From Rhodovastum atsumiense (GTDB taxonomy: Bacteria > Pseudomonadota > Alphaproteobacteria > Acetobacterales > Acetobacteraceae): 64,000 nt of DNA. Within the stretch, counting starts at the first letter, position 1. Every line of letters begins with the position of its first letter. The stretch spans positions 5,191,501-5,255,500 of the forward strand of contig NZ_OW485601.1 in the NCBI RefSeq assembly GCF_937425535.1, in the 5' to 3' direction. Under the pieces are notes generated by a model, which saw only the letters and a list, made by a program, of their open reading frames with translations, did not search any database and was not told where the DNA came from. Positions 53,376 through 61,454 of the stretch are shown here, piece by piece. The position numbers and the translations under genes are program-made.

Positions 53376-53891
53376 TCAGTCGCGTGGCGCCGCTCGCAAC
53401 ACCGCCTGTTCCAGTGCCCGCACGCGCTGTTGCTGTTGCTGTTGCTCTTCACGCAGGCGCGGGGGCGCGTCCGGCCGGGTGGCCGCCTCGGCCTGCAGGC
53501 GTTCCTGTTCGCCGCGCAATTGCCCGAGGTCCTGCTGCAACTGGGCCAGGCGCTTCTGGTCGGCGCCGGCGCGGCTGCGCGCGGACGCGATCGACTGTTG
53601 CAGCATCAGCACGCGGGCGCGCTCATCGGCGATGTCGACGCGCAGCCGGGCCTGCGCGGCGGCCGCCTGGTCGCGGCGTGCCATCGCCGCGCGGGCATCT
53701 TGTTCGGCCGCATTGCGCTCCTGCTCGACCTGGGCGAGGTCGACCTGCAACTGGTCGACGCGCGCCTGGTAGCCGCCGCCGACCAAGCACCCCCCAACAG
53801 TGAAGATGTTGCGATCCCGGTGGGGATCGCAGGGTTGATTGGCACAGGCCGCGAGGCCGAGCGTCAGCGCAAGAACGGCCGAACGTTTCAC
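53376..53891 (-). CDS. Coiled-coil lipoprotein
   Basis: A 171-residue protein. MKRSAVLALTLGLAACANQP is a lipoprotein signal with LAAC as lipobox. FTVGGCLVGGGYQARV follows and then a long coiled coil from about residue 45 to 165, rich in Gln/Arg/Ala. It starts inside the end of the glycine-zipper gene. It probably spans periplasm from a membrane anchor; function unknown. Confidence 0.7.
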   Translation of the reverse strand: MKRSAVLALTLGLAACANQPCDPHRDRNIFTVGGCLVGGGYQARVDQLQVDLAQVEQERNAAEQDARAAMARRDQAAAAQARLRVDIADERARVLMLQQSIASARSRAGADQKRLAQLQQDLGQLRGEQERLQAEAATRPDAPPRLREEQQQQQQRVRALEQAVLRAAPRD

Positions 53892-54529
53892 GCGTCGATG
53901 CCTGCCATGTTCTTGTTCAGGCGGTCGAGGCCGTTCTGGGCGCGGTCGGTCTGCTGTTGGATGTCACGGGCCTGCTTTTCCAGCCCCGAGGTGTCCTGTC
54001 CCTTCGCCTTCAGATCGGCCACCTGCTGGTAGACGGCGCGGGCCTGGGCGCGGCCGCGCTGCACGGCGGCGCTGGCGGCGTCGCGCTCGGCCTTTGCCTG
54101 GGTGAGGGTCGCCTGCTGCTGCTCGGTCAATGCGTGGTTCGCCTGCCACTGCCGGCGCAGGCCGCGCAGCGAGCTTTCGTAGCGGTGCGCCGCCTGCTCC
54201 GCCGAGGTGGCGGCCTGGCGCTGCTGCAATGCTGCCTGTTGCGCCGTCGCCGTGCGCTGGCGCAGTTCGTCCTCGACGCTGGCGAATTTCTGCTGCTCGT
54301 TGTCCATCGCCGCGCCGGCAACGGTGCCCACCGCTGCCCCGGCCACGGCGCCGATCAGCGCGCCGTTCTTGCCACCGGCGATGCCGCCGATCGCTGCACC
54401 GGTGGCACCGCCCACCAGCGCGCCCTGCCCGGCGAGTGGCACATTCGAGCACCCCACGGTGCCGAGCGTCAGCGCCACCGCCATCGTCAGCCGCAGCGAG
54501 CGCGGGCACGCCTTCATCATAGTCGACAT
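53888..54529 (-). CDS. Glycine-zipper coiled-coil lipoprotein
   Basis: A 213-residue protein. The signal peptide ends at LTLGTVGCSN (lipobox Cys). Residues 30-75 form a glycine zipper (GALVGGATGAAIGGIAGG, ALIGAVAGAAVGTVAGAA), a membrane-inserting motif seen in Lpp/SlyB-like proteins. A charged coiled coil fills the rest. The pair is preceded by a 140-bp AT-rich gap that should contain its promoter. It is likely an outer-membrane or periplasm-spanning component. Confidence 0.75.
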   Translation of the reverse strand: MSTMMKACPRSLRLTMAVALTLGTVGCSNVPLAGQGALVGGATGAAIGGIAGGKNGALIGAVAGAAVGTVAGAAMDNEQQKFASVEDELRQRTATAQQAALQQRQAATSAEQAAHRYESSLRGLRRQWQANHALTEQQQATLTQAKAERDAASAAVQRGRAQARAVYQQVADLKAKGQDTSGLEKQARDIQQQTDRAQNGLDRLNKNMAGIDA

Positions 54530-54669
54530 CAGCTAATCCTTTCTCGTTACTTAACGAGTGGCATCGTATGTTTTCGACTATACAGGCAGCGCCAATATAA
54601 CTGGAAGTTGAAAAATGGGTGGAAAGATCCCCCGAAGGTAGATTTTTTTGAGCGGAAAATTTTGGTTTA

Positions 54670-56247
54670 TTAACGAATATCCCCGGCGAGCCGGCGGTAC
54701 GCGTCTTCCGGGGTGACCGTGCGGCCGCTCCGGGCGGTCGCCACCTCGGCCACGAACAGGCCGGCGAAGCGCCGCAGGGTTTCAAACACCGGCCCGCTGT
54801 TCTCGTTGTTCCACACGGCCAGTTGCGCCTGCAGCAGCTTCTGCGGGAGTTCCGTCTGTTGCAGGATCAGGCCGGTGAGCACGGCGAAGCTGGTGTCGCG
54901 GGCGGTGGTGTATTGTTCCACCGCGCGCCGGGCGGTTTGCAGCCGGTCGGTTTCCGCCGCTGTCAGCGTCCGCCCCCGCAGCGCCGTTTCGGTTTCCGCC
55001 AGATAGGCGCGATGCCCGAGCACCCCCCGATGTTCGTTGCGGAAGGCGCGGATCAGCACGGCGCCGGCGCCGATCGCGCTGCGGGCGGCACGTTCGCTGG
55101 CCTGCAGGCGGTTGGCGCGCTCGTTCTCCACCGCGCCACGCAGCGCCGCCACCGCCCGTCGCTGCGCCGGATCACTGATCGCCTCCTCCAGCGAGCGCGC
55201 CAATGCCTGCGGGTCGGCGGCCGGCGAGAGCGCCTCGTCCTGGCGGGCGGTTTCCTGGTCCCAGGCCTGGCGCAACGCGCCGTCGGCGGTGAGGTCGGTG
55301 AGGATCGGCAGTCCGAGCGCTACCCGCAGCCCGAGCGTCGCCGGGGCGGTGGGGGAGCCGTCTTCCTGCACCGGCGGATATTCCACCCGCAGGCTGCTGC
55401 GGATGGTGTCGGCGGCGGCGCCGATATCGCCACCGCGCGCCGTGATGCCGCCCGCCCGTCCGCCCGCGCGCCCGCCGCGCGTCAGGCGGTAGGGGTCGAG
55501 CACCATCTCGGCGACGTTGCCGAGCATGTCATAGAGGCCGAGCCGGTCGGGCTTCAGCAGGCCGACCGGCTGCGGCGGCGCCCGCCGGCCGACCCGGCGC
55601 AACTGTGCATAGGCGGTGACCGGCTCGTCCATCGGCGGCAGGCGCTGGCGGAATTCGTTGGGCGTCACGGCGCCGCCGCCGCGCACGGCGAATTCCCACT
55701 CGGCCTCGGTGGGCAGGCGGACATAGGCGCGCGCCACGCCCTCGGCGGGCAGTGCCGTCGCGCGCAGCTTCAGCGCCGCCTGGGTGGCCGCTTCTGTGAA
55801 GCGGATCGCCTCGGCCCAGCTCACCCCGCCTTGCGGCAGCCGCCGCTGCTCGGCCGGCAGGGCGGCGAGCGCCTCGCACCCGCTCGTCACCGCCACGTAC
55901 TGGCTGCGCGTGACCTCGTACTTGCCCAGCCAGAAATGCGCCGAGGCGCCGCGCCCGAAGGCGCCGGCCAGGAAAGCCTCGTGCACGAACTCGGAATAGG
56001 GGAGGCTCGCCTGTTCGTCGCCGAGCAGTTCCCGCCGGTCCGACAGCGGGCTGTCGGCCACCGGCGCCGGCACGCGACGGAACACCAGCGCCTGCTCGCA
56101 GGGCAGCGGCACGATCAGGTCGCCCTCGGCGGGGCGAGGGTTCCAGTCGGGCGCCCCGGTCGGGGCGGGCGGGGCCGCGGCGCGCGGGGCGGCGAGCGGC
56201 AGGCACAGCAGCGCGCCGAGCAGCAGCGCGGGATGGCAGCGAGGCAT
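54670..56247 (-). CDS. SUMF1 (formylglycine-generating-enzyme-like) domain protein, exported
   Basis: A 525-residue protein with a signal peptide (MPRCHPALLLGALLCLPLAA, APRAAA). Residues 95-300 are an FGE/SUMF1-like fold: FWLGKYEVTRSQYVAV, GVSWAEAIRFTEAA, VRLPTEAEWEFAVRGG, GLYDMLGNVAEMVLDPYRLT. The C-terminal 200 residues are helical and unassigned. The two active-site cysteines of true formylglycine enzymes are not evident, so a binding or scaffolding role is likelier. It follows the ABC permease by 2 bp. Confidence 0.82.
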   Translation of the reverse strand: MPRCHPALLLGALLCLPLAAPRAAAPPAPTGAPDWNPRPAEGDLIVPLPCEQALVFRRVPAPVADSPLSDRRELLGDEQASLPYSEFVHEAFLAGAFGRGASAHFWLGKYEVTRSQYVAVTSGCEALAALPAEQRRLPQGGVSWAEAIRFTEAATQAALKLRATALPAEGVARAYVRLPTEAEWEFAVRGGGAVTPNEFRQRLPPMDEPVTAYAQLRRVGRRAPPQPVGLLKPDRLGLYDMLGNVAEMVLDPYRLTRGGRAGGRAGGITARGGDIGAAADTIRSSLRVEYPPVQEDGSPTAPATLGLRVALGLPILTDLTADGALRQAWDQETARQDEALSPAADPQALARSLEEAISDPAQRRAVAALRGAVENERANRLQASERAARSAIGAGAVLIRAFRNEHRGVLGHRAYLAETETALRGRTLTAAETDRLQTARRAVEQYTTARDTSFAVLTGLILQQTELPQKLLQAQLAVWNNENSGPVFETLRRFAGLFVAEVATARSGRTVTPEDAYRRLAGDIR

Positions 56248-56249
56248 GG

Positions 56250-57422
56250 TCAGGTCTCCCGTAATCCTTCCGCCGGGGCAATGCGTAGCACCGGCCGCGC
56301 CGCCGCCGCGCCGGCGAGCAGCGCCAAAGCTAGGCTCGCGCCCAGCGCCGCCAGCAGGTCGCCGGGGGCGAGGCGGCACAGCGTGTCCTCGCCAAGCAGG
56401 CCGCGGCCGTAGGCAAGGTTGATCAGCACGCCCACCGTCAGGGCCACGAGCGCCCCCAGCACGGTGCCGGCGCCGGCCAGGGCCACCGCCTGCGCCAGCG
56501 GAAAGCCCGCCAGCCGGCGCGGCGGCACCCCGAGCAGCCGCAGCAGCGAGAGGTCGCGGGTCTTGCGGAGCACGTTGGCGCCGAGGCTGGCCGCCAGTGC
56601 CACCCCCACCCCGGCGGCGGCGCAGGCGGTGAGGATGGCGAACAGGGCGGAGAGGCTGCGGCCGATCTCCAGCGTCCATTCGATCCGCGCCACGTCGGTG
56701 CGCACCTCCAGCCCCTGGTCGAGCAGAAGACGTTCCAAGATAGCAACGTCAGTGATGTCGCGGGCGTACAGGCGGAAGCTGGGAAAGGCGTAGTCATCGG
56801 CGACCGCGTCGGTGCCGCGTTCCTGGAACCGCTCCAGCCCGGCGGCGAGCGCCAGCGGCGCGAACACCACGGCGTTCTGGGTGGCGCTCTCCGGGGCGAT
56901 GGCGCCGACCGTCACGGTGGCGTCGTTGCGGCGGTTCCCTTCGGGGCCGCGCCGCAGCGCCCATACCACCAGCCGGTCCCCCACCGCGAACCGGCCCTGC
57001 CGGGCGAGCCGCGCGCTCAGCACCACGCTGGCCGGGCCGATCGCCGTCGCCGCCGGGCCGAGCAGCGGATCCCCGGCGGCCGACACCCAGAGATCGGCGT
57101 TCAGCCCGGTCACCGGGTCCTCGGGGCGGGCGACATCCACCGGCTGGGCCAACTGGCGCAGCCGGGGCGCCACGAAGGCAACATCGGGCCGGGCGCGCAA
57201 CGCCTCGAACCAGGCGGGCGGGAAGCTGCCATGGCCGCGCAGGGCCAACTGGCGCGATTGCGGGTCGCTGCGCAGGGCCGTCATCAGGTGGTCCACCACG
57301 CCGGTCTTCAGCCCGAGCAGCAACAGCAGCGGCGCCACCACCGCGGCCACCGTCAGGGCGGCGCAGGCAGAGAGGCGCCACTCGTGCCAGGCATCGGCGA
57401 GGGCGAGGCGCAGGATCAGCAT
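56250..57422 (-). CDS. ABC transporter permease, FtsX/MacB/LolC-like
   Basis: A 390-residue permease: an N-terminal transmembrane helix (ACAALTVAAVVAPLLLLLGL), a periplasmic MacB-type domain of about 220 residues, and three helices at the C-terminal side with the FtsX signature (TRDLSLLRLLGVPPRRLAGF). It overlaps the ATPase gene by 7 bp. Such pairs extract lipoproteins or transmit mechanical signals across the envelope rather than import solutes. Confidence 0.85.
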   Translation of the reverse strand: MLILRLALADAWHEWRLSACAALTVAAVVAPLLLLLGLKTGVVDHLMTALRSDPQSRQLALRGHGSFPPAWFEALRARPDVAFVAPRLRQLAQPVDVARPEDPVTGLNADLWVSAAGDPLLGPAATAIGPASVVLSARLARQGRFAVGDRLVVWALRRGPEGNRRNDATVTVGAIAPESATQNAVVFAPLALAAGLERFQERGTDAVADDYAFPSFRLYARDITDVAILERLLLDQGLEVRTDVARIEWTLEIGRSLSALFAILTACAAAGVGVALAASLGANVLRKTRDLSLLRLLGVPPRRLAGFPLAQAVALAGAGTVLGALVALTVGVLINLAYGRGLLGEDTLCRLAPGDLLAALGASLALALLAGAAAARPVLRIAPAEGLRET

Positions 57423-58147
57423 GGCGCCGCTTCCGCTGCCGCGCGCGCCACCGTCTCCCCGCCCTCGGCGACGACGGCGAAGCCCAGCACCGGCAACCCG
57501 AGCCGCGCCACCGCCGCGTGGTCATGGGTGGCGATCACCAGGGCCGCGCCGGCCGCCGCCGTCTCGGCCAGCAGCAGCTCCAGCACCTGCGCCGCACGCG
57601 GCGGGTCGAGCGCGGCGGTGGGCTCGTCGGCCAGCACCAGGGCAGGCTGATGGGCGAGGGCACGGGCGATCGCGGCGCGCTGGCGCTGCCCCACCGAGAG
57701 CGCCGCCGGCAGCTTCCCCAGTTGCCCGGCAATGCCGAGCCGCCCCGCCAGCGCCTCCACGCGCGCCCGGCCGGGCAGGCCGCAGATGCGGCGGGGCAGG
57801 GCGATGTTGTCGCCCACCGAGAGGAACGGCAGCAACGCGCCGGTCTGCGGCACGTAGCCGATGTGGCGGGCACGCAGCGCATCGAGCGTGCCGCGCCGCC
57901 AGCCGGCCAGGATGTCACACGCCGCGCCGCCGACATGCAGCGTGAAACCGGCAGCATCATCAGGGCGCAGCGCCAGCGCCAGCAGGTCGAGCAGCGTGCT
58001 CTTGCCGCTGCCCGACGGGCCGAGCAGCGCCAGCCGCGCCCCAGCCCTCAGGCATAGCTCTGGCACCTCCACCCGGAAGGCATGCTCGCCGGCGCCACGG
58101 CGAATCACCGCGGTGCGCAGGTCGAGCAATGGCGGAGCATGGGTCAT
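57416..58147 (-). CDS. ABC transporter ATPase, LolD/FtsE-like
   Basis: A 243-residue ATPase: Walker A GPSGSGKSTLLDLL, Q-loop YVPQTGALLPFLSV, signature LSVGQRQRAAIARALAH, Walker B ALVLADEPTAALD, H-loop IATHDHAAVA. The signature is LSVGQ rather than LSGGQ. It pairs with the permease by a 7-bp overlap. The hairpin array at 58169-58316 separates it from the VWA gene. Confidence 0.9.
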   Translation of the reverse strand: MTHAPPLLDLRTAVIRRGAGEHAFRVEVPELCLRAGARLALLGPSGSGKSTLLDLLALALRPDDAAGFTLHVGGAACDILAGWRRGTLDALRARHIGYVPQTGALLPFLSVGDNIALPRRICGLPGRARVEALAGRLGIAGQLGKLPAALSVGQRQRAAIARALAHQPALVLADEPTAALDPPRAAQVLELLLAETAAAGAALVIATHDHAAVARLGLPVLGFAVVAEGGETVARAAAEAAPC

Positions 58148-58168
58148 GCCTGAGCACTGCTTGTGCAG

Positions 58169-58316
58169 GCGGGGCTCCGCCCCCGCACCCCGCCAGGGCG
58201 CTGCCCTGGACCCGGCAGGGGTCGCAGACCCCTGCACCCCCTGGGTTCCAAGGGCTCGGCCCTTGGTGGGGGTCCAGGGGGCAACGCCCCCTGGCGGGGC
58301 CGGGGCAGCGCCCCGG
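58169..58316. repeat. Array of six short GC-rich hairpins (REP-like)
   Basis: Inverted repeats with mostly 3-nt loops: 58169-58186 (GCGGGGC/GCCCCCGC), 58193-58209 (CCAGGGC/GCCCTGG), 58215-58235 (GCAGGGGTC/GACCCCTGC), 58248-58266 (CCAAGGGC/GCCCTTGG), 58274-58294 (CCAGGGGGC/GCCCCCTGG) and 58301-58316 (CGGGGC/GCCCCGG). The stems match those at 7012-7157, so a dispersed repeat family is present in this genome. Confidence 0.85.
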
Positions 58317-58334
58317 AAGGGGAGGCAACCGTCA

Positions 58335-60269
58335 TCAGGGCAGCATCGCCAACGGCACCGGGAACACTTCCTCGCCCGGATCGTTGCCGCCGCTGATGTT
58401 GGTCCAGATGGCGCTGCGGTTATATTCGCGATAGGCCCGTAGCCGGGTTTCCAGGTTGTCGAGGAACTCGATCTGCGGCCCGCCGAGCATGCTGCGCCAG
58501 GTGTCGCGGTCGAGCGTCGCCACCGCCGAGAGATAAGGCAGGTCGTCGAGATACTCGCCGAGCAGGCCGCCGAGGTTCTCCAGGCCGCGCTCGCGCAGCC
58601 GCTCCGGGTCACGCGAGAGATGCGCGGCAACGCTTTGCAGCCGGTCGAACATGGCGTTCGAGTCGATCATGTTGGCGCGGCCCTGCTCGATGATCATCTG
58701 CACCGCCTGGGCCAGATCGTTGAGCTGGTTGCGGGTCAGCAGGACCCGCACCTCCAGGCATTCGGGCGGGTTGGCGGCGCGGTAGCCATCGGCGGCCCAG
58801 CCGCGCAGCACCGCCGGGGCGGTGGTCTGGTTCTGCCGGCCGAGCCAGTCGAGCCGCATGGCATGGCCGAGCAGCGCCGCCTGCCGTCCGATCGGTGCCC
58901 CTCCGCCGGCGGGGGGCGCCCCGGCGGCACCGGGCTGGGCCGCGACCTCGCGCAGCGAGGCCAGCAACTGGCGGACCATGCGGTCCATCGCCGCCGGATC
59001 GCCCGCCGGCACCGGGAAGTATTGCGGCCCGAGCGTCGGGAAGGGGGCGGCGGTGAGGGTCTTGTATTGCGCCTCGGCGAAGGCGTGGTTGTTGGCGCCG
59101 GCGGGGGTGAGCAGGTGCAGTGCCATCACCGCCACCCCGGCCTCGCGCGCCACCGCGCCGATCTCGGTCGGGCCGAGCCGGGTGGAGGAGAAGCGGTCGT
59201 TGGCGGCGCGGCTGCCGGCGTCGGTCACCAGCACCACCACGCGGGCGGCGAGGTCGCCCCAGTCCAGTTCCCGCACCGCCGCCAGCACGGCGGCGAAGCT
59301 GTCTTCGTTGAAGGAGAGGCTGTCGACGTTGGTGGCCCGCACCTCGGCGATGCGGCGGGCGAAGCTGGCGGGGTCGGCGTTGTCGGCGAAGCGGGCGAAC
59401 ACGCGGCTGACGTATTCCAGCCGCGGCTGCGCCTCCAGGCTGTTGCGGAAGCCGATCAGGGCGTAACGGGTGTTCTGGCCGGTGCCGGCAGTGGCGCGCA
59501 CCATCTCGTTGAGGGCGGCGCGCACGCGCTCGATGTAGGGGTCCATCGACAACGTGGTGTCGACCACGAAGGCGATGCCGACGCCGAATGCCTGCCGTGC
59601 CGGCGGCGGCCCCTGGGTGATCGGGATCGACGCCACTTCCAGCGCGCGGTACTCGCGCCCGTCCTGGAAGGTGATCTGCTCGGCCTGCAGGATCGGCAGC
59701 AGGTAGAATTGCCGGTTGATGTCGACGTGCTCGGGCGGTTCGACGGCGGTGACCGGGAAGTCCGCCGGCACCGGCCGGCGCGCGGCGGCGAGGGCGAGGC
59801 CGTGCGCTTCCTGCTCGGGATGGGCGCCGCCGAGCATGGCGATCAGCGCGGCGCGTTCGCGGAAGAACAGGGTGCGCTCACGGGCGGCGGGGTTCTGGAA
59901 CGCCGCCGTCATGGTGTGTGCCCAGGGGATGGTGTCCGTCGCCGGCAACCAGCCGAGCGTCGGCCCACGCTGGGCACGGCCGAGTTCCAGCCATTCCTGT
60001 CCGTCCGGGCCGGGGCGGCGGGCGAACACATACAGCGGCGTCAGCGGGGGCAGCGCCGCCTGCGCCCCGCTTGCGCCGGGCTGCGGGCGCGGTGCCGCCC
60101 CCGGTCGGGTGAGCGCGCGCTGGCGCAGGGTGCGCTTTCCCTCGATCAGCAGTGCCTGCCGCTCGCCGGCCGGGGGGGAGCCGGCCGGGGGCGCGGCGGG
60201 GGGGGCGGCGGCGCCGGGATGGGGCAGCGTCAGGCCGAGGCCGGCGGCGAGGAACAGGCGGCGGTGCAT
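58335..60269 (-). CDS. Exported VWA-domain protein
   Basis: A 644-residue protein with an N-terminal signal (MHRRLFLAAGLGLTLPHPGA). Residues 225-440 form a von Willebrand A domain: FVVDTTLSMDPYIERVRAAL holds a MIDAS-like DxTxS, with ALIGFRNSLEAQ and VVLVTDAGSRAANDRF following. An SH3-like part (LGRAQRGPTLGWLPATDTIP) precedes it, and a helical C-terminal 200 residues ends in GGNDPGEEVFPVPLAMLP. Metal-dependent protein binding in the periplasm is the likely role. Confidence 0.85.
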   Translation of the reverse strand: MHRRLFLAAGLGLTLPHPGAAAPPAAPPAGSPPAGERQALLIEGKRTLRQRALTRPGAAPRPQPGASGAQAALPPLTPLYVFARRPGPDGQEWLELGRAQRGPTLGWLPATDTIPWAHTMTAAFQNPAARERTLFFRERAALIAMLGGAHPEQEAHGLALAAARRPVPADFPVTAVEPPEHVDINRQFYLLPILQAEQITFQDGREYRALEVASIPITQGPPPARQAFGVGIAFVVDTTLSMDPYIERVRAALNEMVRATAGTGQNTRYALIGFRNSLEAQPRLEYVSRVFARFADNADPASFARRIAEVRATNVDSLSFNEDSFAAVLAAVRELDWGDLAARVVVLVTDAGSRAANDRFSSTRLGPTEIGAVAREAGVAVMALHLLTPAGANNHAFAEAQYKTLTAAPFPTLGPQYFPVPAGDPAAMDRMVRQLLASLREVAAQPGAAGAPPAGGGAPIGRQAALLGHAMRLDWLGRQNQTTAPAVLRGWAADGYRAANPPECLEVRVLLTRNQLNDLAQAVQMIIEQGRANMIDSNAMFDRLQSVAAHLSRDPERLRERGLENLGGLLGEYLDDLPYLSAVATLDRDTWRSMLGGPQIEFLDNLETRLRAYREYNRSAIWTNISGGNDPGEEVFPVPLAMLP

Positions 60270-60287
60270 GCCGGGTCTCCGGGATGA

Positions 60288-61454
60288 TCAGGGCGCGATG
60301 CCGGCGGCGGCGAGGGCCTGGCGGGCCTTCGTTGCCTCGGCGTCGTTGCCGCGTGCGAGGGTGCGCAGGCGTTCCACCAGCGTCTCGCGGGCGGTGCTTG
60401 CCTCGGTGTTGCCGGCGGCGGCGGCGCGGCCGTACAGATCCAGCGCCCGTGCCGGGTTGGCGGCCGAGAGCGGCCCACCGGCGCGGAAGGTCGCCGGGTC
60501 GTACAGCCGCCCGAGCCGCAGCATGGCGGCGGGATCGCCGGTGTTGCCGGCAGCACCGAGCAGGGCCACGGCGATGTTGCCCGCCTCGGGCCCGCCGAGC
60601 GCCATCAGCGCGTCGGCCAGCACGGTCTGCTGCGCCGCCGGCAGGGCGGCGAGCCGCTCCGGTGGGCAGCGCCGCGCCAGCACCGCGGCGGCGTCCTGGC
60701 AAGGATCGGCCGCGGCGGCGGCCGGTGGGGGCGCCGGCGGCGCGACCGGGGCAGGCGGCGCCGCGGGGGCGGGGGCCGGCGCCGGGGGCGGGGGCGGCGT
60801 GACGGCGGCCTCTGGCGACGACGGCGCCGGGCGATGCAGCCACCACCACGCGCCGCCGCCCGCCGCCAGCAGCAACAGCACCGCCGCCAGCGCACCCCAC
60901 AGCGGCCAGGACGGCTGTACGGGTTTGACCGGCTGCTCCGGCGTCACTGGCTTCGGCGTCACCGGCTCCGGTTTCGGTGGCTCCGGTGTTGGCAGCGGCT
61001 CCGTTGTCGGCGGCGGCTCTGGTGGTGGAAGGGGTGGGGCCGGCGGAGGAGGCGGTGCCGGCGCCGGCGGAGGGGGCGGCGGGGTCGGCGCCGGGCGTTG
61101 GTAGGGCGGTGGCGGGGTTTCGTCGCCGCGCGCGATCGGCGGCCAGATCTCCTCGCCCACCGCCTCGGTGTCGAGCAGCGTCACCTGTACCGCCTCATCG
61201 GGGCGCATGTAGAAGGAAATCTCGCGGCCGAAGAACACCCACAATTCGTTGCCGCGCTTCTCCACCCGTCGTGCCGCCAGCCCCTCGCCCGACACCGACC
61301 ATCCATGCGGGCCGATCCGGTTGTTGCGGTCGCGGGCCGGCGCTTCCAGCAGTACCCGCACTTCGGCGCCGACGAACGGGGCCGGCGTGAACACGAAGGC
61401 GCCGGTCGCGCCTTCCGGGTCGGCCTCGACCGGCTCGATCCTGAACTCCATCAT
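60288..61454 (-). CDS. Proline-rich single-span membrane protein
   Basis: A 388-residue protein. Residues 1-110 are a compact beta-rich domain (MMEFRIEPVEADPEGATGAF). About 70 residues of proline-rich linker follow, then one transmembrane helix (LWGALAAVLLLLAAGGGAWW), a second proline/alanine linker and a helical C-terminal domain with Sel1-like character (LYDPATFRAGG, ARALDLYGRAAAAGNTEAS). It is coupled to the SrfC-like gene by ATGA. The topology suggests a cytoplasm-to-periplasm connector. Confidence 0.7.
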   Translation of the reverse strand: MMEFRIEPVEADPEGATGAFVFTPAPFVGAEVRVLLEAPARDRNNRIGPHGWSVSGEGLAARRVEKRGNELWVFFGREISFYMRPDEAVQVTLLDTEAVGEEIWPPIARGDETPPPPYQRPAPTPPPPPPAPAPPPPPAPPLPPPEPPPTTEPLPTPEPPKPEPVTPKPVTPEQPVKPVQPSWPLWGALAAVLLLLAAGGGAWWWLHRPAPSSPEAAVTPPPPPAPAPAPAAPPAPVAPPAPPPAAAAADPCQDAAAVLARRCPPERLAALPAAQQTVLADALMALGGPEAGNIAVALLGAAGNTGDPAAMLRLGRLYDPATFRAGGPLSAANPARALDLYGRAAAAGNTEASTARETLVERLRTLARGNDAEATKARQALAAAGIAP

